Source: Prostheceraeus crozeri (taxonomy: Eukaryota > Platyhelminthes > Polycladida > Euryleptidae). Taken from it: a stretch of DNA of 64,000 nucleotides. Made by a program: the position numbers and the translations under genes. Position 1 is the first letter of the stretch, and each line of letters begins with the position of its first letter. The stretch is from positions 191,001 to 255,000 of the forward strand of contig CAJQUW010006842.1 of NCBI GenBank assembly GCA_907163375.1, read 5' to 3'. Positions 35,164 through 44,261 of this stretch are shown here, in pieces. The notes beneath the pieces were generated by a model, which searched no databases, had not been told where the DNA came from, and was given only the letters and a program-made list of their open reading frames with translations.

Positions 35164-35904
35164 AATTTTGAGATTTGTTAAAGTTGATCCAAGTCTCTCG
35201 TTAACTGAGATGGCTGCACTAGACTCGTCTATTTCTAAGTCCACTATTCGTAGAAGACTTATTGAGTCGAATTTCAAGAGCTGTAAGAGGCCCTCTCAGA
35301 TCGAATTATCAGATCAGCATACAAAAAGACGTCTCAGATGGGCAATGAGTCATTGTCACTGGCGAAATCAATGGGATCGGGTTGTCTGGTCTGATGAGGC
35401 ATCAGTCCGTCTGAAGGATAGTGATGGTCGATTGAGATTATGGATAAAATCTGATCAGGAAATTCCGAGACATTTACATCGTCCCGGGTACAAGGTGGTG
35501 CGACTCTACTGATTTGGGCTGGCATTTGGACCAATGGCCGCTCTGAACTTCACATACAGCAAGGAACCATGAATTCTGAACGCTATGTGAATGTTTTACG
35601 AATGAACATTGGCCAAATGACAGATCAACTTGGTGATCCATCGACTTGGTTATTTATGGATGATAATGCTACGTGTCACAGGAGTAGTACAGTCAACTTA
35701 TGCAAGTTTCAATTAGGGCTTAGGACATTATCTTGGCCAGCTCGTTCTCCTGATCTGAATCCCATAGAAAATGTATGGAGTATTCTAAAACGTAACGTTC
35801 GTCGTTCATTGCTACCTACAGATGGCGTATCACAACTTACGTCACTGTTAAAAAGAGAGTGGAGAAAGTTAGATCAGTCAAAAATCAACGATATCATCGA
35901 ATAA
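35164..35904 (+). pseudogene. Tc1-like transposase copy 1, catalytic part, DD34E
   Basis: Continues the N-terminal part after the pogo insertion: STIRRRLIESNFKSCKRPSQ, then RVVWSDEASVRL with the first catalytic Asp. A frame change just before the TGA at 35510-35512 separates it from the second block, MNSERYVNVLRMNIG (35569), with WLFMDDNATCHRS (second Asp) and WPARSPDLNPIENVW (Glu); 34 residues separate Asp and Glu, the Tc1 signature. It ends at TAA 35902-35904, earlier than the sister copy, which reads on to RATKY. The same frame change is present in the sister copy, so both descend from an already defective parent, or one derives from the other. Confidence 0.85.
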
Positions 35905-36119
35905 TGCCTAGATGAAGTGGTAATGTCATTGACAATAAGGGTAGGGCCACAAAATATTAGCTTCTTAAGAACCGTTACTGTATCATAGCTTATTAGATTA
36001 TATAAGGACATTTAAATATATTGGGGACATGAAATAACATGAAAAATGCTTTCTGTATCATACTTATGTTTTATTTAGTCAAATTTTAGGATGATCCACT
36101 TTTTATGAAACGGACTGTA

Positions 36120-36236
36120 GATTAGAGCCGGGTACTTTACTACATGCTGCATGCTGTAAGGTATATCGATGTTCAGACTGATTCTATCCCTGGAGACGTT
36201 TTGAAGCACGCTACGACACTGGTACGTGGACTATTA
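36120..36236. other. spacer between two opposed Tc1 copies
   Basis: About 117 bp of unique sequence between the two inverted Tc1-like elements; no gene or site was recognised. Confidence 0.6.
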
Positions 36237-36238
36237 TA

Positions 36239-37759
36239 CAGTCCGTTTCATAAAAAGTGGATCATCCTAAAATTTGACTAAATAAAACATAAGTATGATA
36301 CAGAAAGCATTTTTCATGTTATTTCATGTCCCTAATATATTTAAATGTCCTTATATAATCTGATAAGCTATGATACAGTAACGGTTCTTAAGAAGCTAAT
36401 ATTTTGTGGCCCTACCCTTATTGTCAATGACATTACCAATTCGTCTAGGCATTGATTCGATGATATCGTTGATTTTTGACTGATCTAACTTTCTCCACTC
36501 TCTTTTTAACAGTGACGTAAGTTGTGATACGCCATCTGTAGGTAGCAGTGAACGACGAACGTTACGTTTTAGAATACTCCATACATTTTCTATGGGATTC
36601 AGATCAGGAGAACGAGCTGGCCAAGATAATGTCCTAAGCCCTAATTGAGACTTGCATAAGTTGACTGTACTACTCCTGTGACACGTAGCATTATCATCCA
36701 TAAATAACCAAGTCAATGGATCACCAAGTTGATCTGTCCTTTGGCCAATGTTCATTCGTAAAACATTCACATAGCGTTCAGAATTCATGGTTCCTTGCTG
36801 TATGTGAAGTTCAGAGCGGCCATTGGTCCAAATGCCAGCCCAAATCAGTAGAGTCGCACCACCTTGTACCCGGGACGATGTAAATGTCTCGGAATTTCCT
36901 GATCAGATTTTATCCATAATCTCAATCGACCATCACTATCCTTCAGACGGACTCAATAAGTCTTCTACGAATAGTGGACTTAGAAATAGACGAGACTAGT
37001 GCAGCCATCTCAGTTAACGAGAGACTTGAATCAACTTTAACAAATCTCAAAATTAGGCGGTCTTTACGTTTGGATGTTTTGCATGGACGGCCAGAGCCCT
37101 CTTTACGACAGAGTCGAAAATCATCATTATGCCATCGATGCACATTTGTGTAAGGGACATTTAGTCGCTTGCTTGTAGCTCGCAAAGAAAACCCTAGTTC
37201 TAGCAAGGCTTACACTTTGCCTTTTGTGAATGCGATCTCGTTATTGTTCATTTGTGCTTTGTACAGTATTGTTTTCAACCGGTAAGAGATAGATTTCTAG
37301 CTGAAAGCAATCAGGAGTGCTGCCAACACCACCGCAACGAAGTCAGGAAGCTATGGAACATGAAGTCCAGTTAATCACATGTAGCAGTTACATTATTGTT
37401 GATGAATAATGGTGCTATACTGGCTCTGATTGACCGATTTTCTTTATTTTTGTTTTGCTTGATAGCTTTTGGCTTGTAGAACAACATATAACATAACAAA
37501 GGAAACAAACGTAATTTTTTAAGAGTGAGGTATGATTTTGTGTAACATTGCTAAATGAAGATCAAATTATCTACTACTTTTTTATCTATAACAGGAAAAC
37601 AACTCAATATTCATGCTTGAAATTTCCAACAATGATATTAGTAAGCACAACTGACATATGTTCCAAATTTCAGAGAAATTCGTTCAAGTTTGGCGGAGTT
37701 AGACAAAGTTGAAGTTAAGGCGATGTTTAAGGGTGATCCATTTTTTATGAAACAATCTG
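36239..37759 (-). mobile_element. Tc1-like element copy 2 (inverted sister)
   Basis: TIRs CAGTCCGTTTCATAAAAAGT (36239) and the inverse of CAGATTGTTTCATAAAAAAT (to 37759), with TA flanks at 36237-36238 and 37760-37761. It is colinear with copy 1 on the opposite strand and supplies the empty site of the pogo insertion. It has a 139-bp internal deletion with AGTC at both break points. Confidence 0.9.
36396..37251 (-). pseudogene. Tc1-like transposase copy 2, deleted
   Basis: The ATG (37251) is followed by an in-frame TAA at 37212-37210, where copy 1 has TCA (Ser). The HTH region then matches copy 1 down to IRRRLIES. There a 139-bp deletion (copy 1 positions 35269-35407) removes the first catalytic Asp and shifts the frame. 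The C-terminal block MNSERYVNVLRMNIG...DDNATCHRS...SPDLNPIENVW...KGRATKY is open from 36788 to 36396 and keeps the second Asp and the Glu. It is inactive. Confidence 0.85.
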
Positions 37760-37939
37760 TAGTTCTGTGATGTTGACCGAGCAACTGGAATTTGATGAAA
37801 CCACCAGTGCTGACTATTGAACCGATTTTCTGATTACACTTGATAGTCTACGTTAAAATACTAGCCTACGTTGTAATTGAAGCAATTGTGCCGATTAATA
37901 ATTTTGAACAAAAATAGCGTTGAGAACATCAAGCGAAAT

Positions 37940-38390
37940 TTATTGAAGAAATTAAAGTAAGATAAATTTATTAAAACCTCGACATGTTTCTGCTGGTCTT
38001 TACCAAAGGAACCCAGCAAATGATTTGGACATGGCATGTACATCTAAGCAAATAACAGTCATAAATTGTAATTGCGATCGCACCGACAGTCTGTCTAGAT
38101 TTACCGTAGTAAGTCGCTGTCGGAATGAACAAATAATGCGTATTTTAGAAGCTCTGTTTATCAGGTGGGACTGTCCATCTCTATGTAAGCAGAAGACGCA
38201 CGTGGCTGACCTGGCTCTGCCATGGTAGGTTGAAAGGTCGCACACGTGACGTAACCTGTGTTTGTCTTTCCTTTCATGACTGTTATGTACTTAGATGTAC
38301 ATGCCATGTCCAAATCACTTGCTGGGTTCCTCTCGTAAAGACCAGCCGAAACATGGCGGGGTTTTAATCAATTTATCTTACTTTAATTTA
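37940..38390. repeat. foldback element
   Basis: The arms 37940-38060 and 38272-38390 are inverted copies (CATGGCATGTACATCTAAG, GGAACCCAGCAAATGATTTG and TTAAAGTAAGATAAATTTAT in the left arm have complements in the right). The central 200 bp holds only overlapping shadow ORFs. A non-autonomous DNA element. Confidence 0.75.
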
Positions 38391-38429
38391 CGTTGAAATT
38401 ACTGGAATTCAAACAAAATGAGTTTTCAT

Positions 38430-38800
38430 GTCCCTTTCACTCAGTGTGAGGTGAATTGGGACAGTGATTTCTTCGTTTTATTCGCTTTTGTGGGAATTTT
38501 AAGCACATTACAAGGACTAGAAGGAACAACAGTGACGTTGTAGTGTTATTGTAAAGATCTGAATGAAATCTAGATTACATTCCCAAGTCACCCCATCTGG
38601 AGGTGACTTGGGACAGCACATGTATTCGCTTCTACATGGATTTACATGGCACATCATGATCCAGATGCCACTAAATTAGTATGTTACTTATTTGAGCTAT
38701 TCGCATGGATATGAGTCATTATTTAATTTCAAACATTAATGGTTATCATGAAATTCTAGAAAAACAGTCAAAACTGTCCCAAGTCACCACATCATGCGGT
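38430..38800. repeat. GGTGACTTGGGAC-type repeat cluster
   Basis: The phrase occurs as CCCAAGTCACCCC (38582), inverted as GGTGACTTGGGAC (38602) and again as GTCCCAAGTCACC (38776). The same phrase bounds the repeat around the Tc1 element at 29.2-31.5 kb. It probably marks ends of a non-autonomous inverted-repeat family. Confidence 0.5.
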
Positions 38801-40385
38801 GCATCACATTTTACTTTATACAAAATGGAACTGCATGCGGAAAATCGTTTCCCCTCATACTAGTGAGCACAAACTTTTCAATAAAGAAGACGATATTGCA
38901 ATGATAGACCATGTATAACATCTGAAAGTGAAACATAACTGCAGAAGAAAAAATGTAGTCGCACTAGTCGACACGTCTTGCATATCTGCCAAGAAATCTT
39001 GCAAAAGAATCATACAGTTCCTGTGCGGGCTTCTTGTAAGAACCGCAGGAGCTTTCGTAAAAAATTGTCGGAAAATCTACAGGAATCTTGTAGGAATGGC
39101 TAGAATATTCGCAGGAATGATAGGAGGAGAAATGCAAGAAATGAAAACTATTTTATGGATTTATCTAACGAAATATATTGTAAAACAAAACATGGTAGCT
39201 GTAAATCACATCACGAACATGCATGTGGCAATCTCTCGTGCAAAGAACATCAGAAAATTTGAATAAAAGCAGAGGATTGTCGTTGAGTTGCGGATTTCAT
39301 ACATTCAAGTACAAGTGTGTTGTTAGAACAGTAATTATCTTCGTTGCAATGAGATAAATTCAGTCAGTGACTGGCAAAATCAAATCGATGCTGTATGTGA
39401 AGACTAATTATATAGAGTAAGAAATCACCAAAGAACTTTTATTGAATATCTTCAATTTTTAGAGCTCATAATGTGTTACCTTCATACAATACTTTTAATT
39501 GTTGATTACTGAGTTACATCTATTACAATGGGTTCATCAATTCGATGCAGAAATCGGCGCTTAAATTTTTAATGTTTTTGCTACTTGCACCGTCCAAGCA
39601 CTTTCAATTCAATTATATATTTATTCACTACACGTGAGTGAGTGAGTGACACTCTCGTGCATGAGACAGTGTAGATTATTCCTTTATCATTATAGCTGTA
39701 GCTACTCTTCCTTTAGAGGAAGTCGAAGTCGAAGATAAGTAATTACAGCTGTAAGGAAAATGGAATAATCTGTACTGTCATATCGTGCATGGGAGTAGTA
39801 TCTGAAAAATTAAAATAGAATTTAATAAGAATATCTAAGTGATATAGTGCAGACGCGTAGATAAACCATTTCTCACTTAAAAGTAAGTCAATTCCGCTGA
39901 TAAGTCGTGTGTTGTTTATGAATCTTCATGCTTGGGGGATCCAAGTAGTCAATACATTGGAAATATAGTTTTTACCACCCATGTATCCACTTAAGCCAAT
40001 CAACTATCAAAATAAGGCAGTCGACTGTCCAAATAGTTCACCCATGTATCAGAATAGAGCACCGAAGTGTCATACTACACCACCCAAGTGTAAATAAGTT
40101 CAGTCAAGTATCAAATAAATGCAATATAAGTAGTAAGCAAGTGACAAACACTCGACCGGCGCGCCCCCCCTCCCCCCCCCTCTGGAACGACAGAGTGTCG
40201 TGGTCGGCCGCCGTGGTGCTTCGGGTCTGACTCCCCCCCTCTGCAACGACAGAGTGTGAGACTCGGGTGAGTTGGTCTGACCGCCTGGTTGACGTGGGCG
40301 ACCGTCTAGGTTGACGTGGGCGACCGTCTAGGTTGTCGTGGATGGTGAAATGGCTGCCAGATTCGGATTCAGCGTAAAATTCTGC
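38801..40385. other. gene-free stretch
   Basis: A 112-codon frame at 38928-39266 consists largely of AGGAATCTTG-like degenerate repeats and is not supported as a gene. A small foldback lies at 39671-39775 (GATTATTCC / GGAATAATC arms). From 40157 the base composition changes sharply to GC-rich with poly-C tracts, and GTTGACGTGGGCGACCGTCT is repeated in tandem at about 40290-40335. Confidence 0.5.
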
Positions 40386-42241
40386 ATCTGTGGTGTGATT
40401 TCCAGCTCAATCGGCGAGAAAAAATTTTTCTTCAAAATTTTAACAGAGTTAAAATTTGGGACGTTTTGGTGTGTAGCGCCAAAACAAACCATCGGATGAG
40501 AAAACGGAGGCCAGATTCGGATTCAGCGTGAAATTCTGCATCGGTATGGTGAGTTTCAAGTCAATCGGAGAGAAAAAATTTTCGCTGACGTCCCCCCCCT
40601 CTGGACAGCTCGCTTCGATTTTGGCTTCCAGTGGACGGATTTTGTCGTGTCATAGCTCGTTTGAAAGCTAAGAGTGAGACAAATTCACTGAAAGAATCGG
40701 CTTGTTCCTATCTGTCTTCGTTTAGATGTGAGACGCCATTTAAGATTTTGGGACATTGGCGAAAAACGACAGAGTTAGAATTTGGGACGTTTTGGGCTGT
40801 AGCTTCAAAACGAAGCATCGGATTGGAAAACGGATTTCAGATTTGGTATCAGCGTGAAATTCTGCATCGGTATGGTGAGTTTCAAGGCAATCGGCGAGAA
40901 AAAATTTTCAACATTTTTCGAAAAAACGACAGAGTTAGAATTTTTGCGATGGCTGCCTACTGTAGAGCCAAAACGAAGCATCGGATGGGAAAACGGAGGC
41001 CAGATTCGGATTCAGCGTCAAATTCTACATGGAAATGGTGTATTTCCAGCTCAATCGGAGAGAAAAAATTTTCGCTGACGTCCCCCCCTCTGGACAGCTT
41101 GCTTCGATTTTGGCTTCCAGTGGACGGATTTTGTCGTGTCATAGCTCGTTTGAAAGCTAAGAGTGAGACAAATTCAGTGAAAGAATCGGCTTGTTCCTAT
41201 CTGTCTTCGTTTAGATGTGAGACGCCATTTAAGATTTTGGGACATTGGCGAAAAACGACAGAGTTAGAATTTGGGACGTTTTGGGCTGTAGCTTCAAAAC
41301 GAAGCATCGGATTGGAAAACGGATTTCAGATTTGGTATCAGCGTGAAATTCTGCATCGGTATGGTGAGTTTCAAGGCAATCGGCGAGAAAAAATTTTCAA
41401 CATTTTTCGAAAAAACGACAGAGTTAGAATTTTTGCGATGGCTGCCTACTGTAGAGCCAAAACGAAGCATCGGATGGGAAAACGGAGGCCAGATTCGGAT
41501 TCAGCGTCAAATTCTACATGGAAATGGTGTATTTCCAGCTCAATCGGAGAGAAAAAATTTTCGCTGACGTCCCCCCCCTCTGGACAGCTCGCTTCGATTT
41601 TGGCTTCCAGTGGACGCATTTTGTCGTGTCATAGCTCGTTTGAAAGCTAAGAGTGAGACAAATTCAGTGAAAGAATCGGCTTGTTCCTATCTGTCTTCGT
41701 TTAGATGTGAGACGCCATTTAAGATTTTGGGACATTGGCGAAAAACGACAGAGTTAGAATTTGGGACGTTTTGGGCTGTAGCTCCAAAACGAAGCATCGG
41801 ATGGGAAAACGGATTTCAGATTTGGAATCAGCGTGAAATTCTGCATCGGTATGGTGAGTTTCAAGGCAATCGGCGAGAAAAATTTCGCTGACTCCCCCCC
41901 CTCTGGACAGCTTGCTTCGATTTTGGCTTCCAGTGGACGGATTTTGTCGTGCCATAGCTCGTTTGAAAGCTAAGAGTGAGACAAATTCACTGAAAGAATC
42001 GGCTTGTTCCTATCTGTCTTCGTTTAGATGTGAGACGCCATTTAAGACTTTGGGACATTGGCGAAAAACGACAGAGTTAGAATTTGGGACGTTTTGGTGT
42101 GTAGCGCCCAAACGAAGCATCGGATTGGAAAACGGATTTCAGATTTGGAATCAGCGTGAAATTCTCTATCTGTATGGTGAGTTTCATGTCAATCGGAGAG
42201 TTTTAAGTCAATCGGAGAGAAAAATTTTCGAGGAGAAAAAT
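40386..42241 (+). repeat. 489-bp satellite-like tandem repeat
   Basis: The marker CTGGACAGCT recurs at 40601, 41090, 41580 and 41903, giving units of 489, 490 and 323 bp and a final partial unit; each begins after a C7-C9 tract. Inside a unit a subrepeat of about 165 bp occurs two or three times (ACAGAGTTAGAATTT to GAGAAAAAATTTTC). The 323-bp unit lacks one subrepeat. Because 489 is divisible by three, a 339-codon frame runs across two units; it has no family resemblance and is judged a by-product. The array ends abruptly inside a coding sequence at 42244. Confidence 0.85.
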
Positions 42242-42243
42242 CG

Positions 42244-42595
42244 GAGGAGCGCATGCTGAAGGAAGCGGCGCTTGAGGAAGTGAGTTTGTTGAAGAATGAG
42301 TCGGCGCATTTGAAGGAGTGTGAGAAGGTGAAATCTCTCACAACTATGCACATCCCCATCGCGGGTGTCGTCCCTGACAAGCCAATTGTATATCTAAATA
42401 TAAGCAACGACGACACTCAGGAGTGCTACAGCTGTGCGGATGTCCGTTGCTACCATGTAAATATTCAACACACCGACGACATCCACATAGCTTGTTCAAA
42501 GCCATACAAGTATCGTGAGTATAATGACTGACATATATCATCATGCCATCTTTCCAACTCTTACTTCTTTCATTTCAGGAGCCATAAAGAAGTAA
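42244..42595 (+). pseudogene. gene A, 3' fragment in the left arm
   Basis: Only the last third of gene A is present. The first exon part (42244-42514) encodes the end of the coiled coil (RMLKEAALEEVSLLKNE) and the Cys-rich tail. A 64-bp intron with GTGAGT donor (42515) and TTTCATTTCAG acceptor (to 42578) is kept, and the second exon ends at TAA 42593-42595. The 5' part is replaced by the 489-bp satellite, so it is a truncated duplicate of the gene at 62796-63960. Confidence 0.8.
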
Positions 42596-42626
42596 AAGAA
42601 AGCTATTTCTTGTGAACGCACCAAAC

Positions 42627-42642
42627 GGCCTTTTTAAAGGCC
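42627..42642 (+). promoter_or_regulatory. histone-type 3' stem-loop after gene A, left arm
   Basis: A 6-bp stem GGCCTT/AAGGCC with 4-nt loop TTTA starts 31 nt after the gene A stop. It is preceded by CACCAAAC and followed by ACTC. The 16-nt form, flanking ACCAAA and following AC match the replication-dependent histone mRNA processing signal bound by SLBP. That it is used here is inference. Confidence 0.6.
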
Positions 42643-42826
42643 ACTCTTAATGTGGCTAGATCGGTCCCAAGCCCGACAGCATCTTCGGATGTGAACACAG
42701 AGGGAGAGTCTACAATTAAAACTCAGTAAAATAGATGTGTGAGATGGATTCAACCCGAATCCTATAACACCTTTACATTTACTGACTATACATTTGTCCT
42801 GCTATCAGGTTGTTTTGACTTGCTAT

Positions 42827-43304
42827 CTAGTTGAATAGTCTCTTACTATCAAGAGATTCACTTCTGCTCATAAAGCACATCATCGCTGTAATACCTCTTT
42901 TGCTCGAGCGTTCCTTCGGGACGGCGGGTACTGCCGTAGAGGGATTGTGTTGCACGGGTTGTTCGTCGTTTGTTAGACCGAAACCTCTCAGCCGTTGCTC
43001 ATGTTGGGCATTCGACTTCATACTCAACGTGACGCTTTCTCTCGCCAGGTCAGAGTACTTCAGCCATTCGACAAAGGTTAGTCTTTATGATATGGAGTAG
43101 AGTGAAATGTAATTCATTAGATATCCCTTCAATGATTGCTCCCATGATAAACGTTGATGAGACAAATGAAATGATTCTCATCTTCCCTTTTCAGCGATTG
43201 AAATCTACTAACACTACCGTATAATCGTCCACTATGGGGCAAGACATGATAGAGCCTCCACGCGCTTTGCCCTGGGCAGTCTTTAGACTGGCGAATACTA
43301 TCAT
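42827..43304 (-). CDS. gene B, candidate two-exon gene, left arm
   Basis: The proposed ATG is at 43304 and exon 1 runs to 43213 (MIVFASLKTAQGKARGGSIM then SCPIVDDYTVV). The intron spans 43212-43083 with a GTTAGT donor and an ATAAAG acceptor. Exon 2 runs 43082-42827, in frame, with LTFVEWLKYSDLARESVTLS, then SNAQHEQRLRGFGLTNDEQP, and ends SKRLFN. The product is 115 aa, hydrophilic, with no recognised family. Exon 1 is a duplicate of the middle of gene D. The donor is weak, and an antisense intron with a better acceptor exists on the other strand, so the model is tentative. Gene B would be convergent with gene A and divergent from gene C. Confidence 0.4.
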
Positions 43305-43345
43305 TAAGTTGAATCTGCTATCAGTCAACTTGAACGTTGCGTCGT
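43227..43345. repeat. 115-bp block, copy next to the gene C promoter (left arm)
   Basis: From GGGGCAAGACATGATAGA to CAACTTGAACGTTGC this block is a direct repeat of 43707-43822, with about seven differences. One copy lies upstream of the gene C TATA box and in gene B exon 1, the other downstream of the gene C stem-loop and inside gene D. In the coding frame of genes B/D, four of seven differences fall at third codon positions, compatible with coding constraint. Confidence 0.75.
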
Positions 43346-43354
43346 GTTAGAGGG

Positions 43355-43362
43355 TATATAAA
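43355..43362 (+). promoter_or_regulatory. TATA box of gene C, left arm
   Basis: TATATAAA lies 39 nt upstream of the gene C ATG, so transcription starting about 30 nt downstream leaves a leader of only about 10 nt. On the other strand the same bases read TTTATATA, about 50 nt upstream of the proposed gene B start, so a shared divergent promoter is possible. Confidence 0.6.
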
Positions 43363-43393
43363 CCACTGCCTCTCATTTCATTTCATTTCAATC

Positions 43394-43702
43394 ATGCAGA
43401 CGCCGAACAGTCAAGTCAGCTCTCCTCGCGGACCGCAGTTAAGGCCGCGAAATTTATTTGAGGAGTTTGCCAGGCTAGAGGAGCAAGACAGAGTTTTTAA
43501 TAATCTTGCTCGGATTGGCAATCCTATGACAGCAACTGCTGTCAATCCAACGGAATGGCGCTACATTCCACTTTTTAGCCATGTACCAGTTAGTGTGGAA
43601 GTCGACACTGCTACCAAAGAGAGAGAGTCAAAGACTCTCTCAGCAGAATTGGTAGGGTGTAAGATGACGTTACTCCCGAGAACGAACCATCGGCTCTCTT
43701 AA
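43394..43702 (+). pseudogene. gene C, left arm copy with a 2-bp frameshift
   Basis: ATG 43394 opens MQTPNSQVSSPRGPQLRP, then NLFEEFARLEEQDRVFNNLA and EWRYIPLFSHVPVSVEVDTA. An extra GA in the GAGAGAG run (near 43620) relative to the right arm changes the last residues and moves the stop into the downstream stem-loop. The right-arm copy (53674-53940) has the shorter frame with a stop before the hairpin and is taken as intact. The family is unknown. It has histone-gene-like surroundings (TATA box, tiny leader, 3' stem-loop) but is not a histone. Confidence 0.55.
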
Positions 43703-44042
43703 GGGCCACCATGGGGCAAGACATGATAGAACCTCCTCGCGGTTTGCCCCGGGCAGTCTTCGGACTGGCGAATACTATCATTAAGTTGAATCTGCTATCA
43801 GTCAACTTGAACGTTGCAAATGAAGTTCGGTGTAATACTTCCTTTCGACGGGCGTTCCTGTAAAGGGCGGCGGTGAAACCCGTAGCTATGTATACCGCAA
43901 GGGACATTCGGCAATGGTCAATCTTGTTAAACCTCTCTGCGTCATGTTTGCAAGTGATTGCCTCTGTCTCAACGTAGTATGCATTCGCGCCAGGGCGACA
44001 TTTAGCCAACTGTCGAAGGTTGCCTAAAACTATCCATTGCAT
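43611..44042 (-). CDS. gene D, left arm copy
   Basis: ATG 44042; an upstream in-frame TAA fixes the start. The first 134 residues or so match the right-arm copy; the GA insertion described for gene C makes this copy end early (LTLSLW then stop). See the right-arm entry at 53294-53773. The coding region overlaps gene C tail-to-tail and includes, on its strand, the complement of the gene C stem-loop. Confidence 0.5.
   Translation of the reverse strand: MQWIVLGNLRQLAKCRPGANAYYVETEAITCKHDAERFNKIDHCRMSLAVYIATGFTAALYRNARRKEVLHRTSFATFKLTDSRFNLMIVFASPKTARGKPRGGSIMSCPMVALKRADGSFSGVTSSYTLPILLRESLTLSLW
43692..43707 (+). promoter_or_regulatory. histone-type 3' stem-loop after gene C, left arm
   Basis: GGCTCT/AGGGCC stem (one G-U pair) with loop CTTA, followed by ACCA. 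The first loop base is C where histone loops normally have U, so the match is weaker than at gene A. In this arm the frameshifted reading frame runs into it. Confidence 0.5.
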
Positions 44043-44099
44043 ACGTTATGAGAACCATGAGTTCTACCTACCTCTATCAATGAGATGAATTGATGAATG

Positions 44100-44250
44100 G
44101 AATGAAATGGGAGGACACTCACGCGCCACACGCAACATAACACACTTCTCTCTTCCGTAGTCTAACAAGCTCTTTACACATGGATCGCAGTCGATTGCTA
44201 TCCCTGTATCATGTAAGCTATCTAAATTTTATTTGACACTATTTCAACTA
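44100..44250. other. junction between gene D and the minisatellite, left arm
   Basis: Unique sequence (5' flank of gene D) that is mirrored at 53040-53240. No TATA box was found upstream of gene D. TCATTGATAGAGG (minus strand) could be a splice acceptor for an upstream exon, but none was found. Confidence 0.4.
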
Positions 44251-44261
44251 CCATCATCACC

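Larger units (their letters stand above)
32476..36117 (+). mobile_element. Tc1-like element copy 1, interrupted by a pogo element
   Basis: TIRs CAGATTGTTTCATAAAAAAT at the left and the inverse of CAGTCCGTTTCATAAAAAGT at the right, each flanked by TA (32474-32475 and 36118-36119). After subtracting the 1,987-bp insertion at 33177-35163 and its duplicated TA, the element is about 1.65 kb, normal for Tc1. Its inverted sister copy lies at 36239-37759 and shows the uninterrupted sequence. Confidence 0.9.

Noticed and set aside
38928..39266. 112-codon ORF.
   Set aside because: Built on degenerate AGGAATCTTGTAGGAAT-type repeats; peptide low in acidic residues and without motif.
40631..41650. 339-codon ORF as a gene.
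   Set aside because: It is produced by a 489-bp tandem repeat whose length is a multiple of three. The same frame is broken in the next unit, its start is an arbitrary point of the repeat, and no domain is seen.
42831..43100. Plus-strand 89-codon ORF (and its right-arm twin on the minus strand at 62171-62560) as the main gene of this segment.
   Set aside because: It has no ATG start and is Leu/Ser/Cys-rich in the way antisense frames of charged proteins are; the opposite strand gives a more natural peptide. Kept only as an antisense-transcript possibility because of its splice signals.
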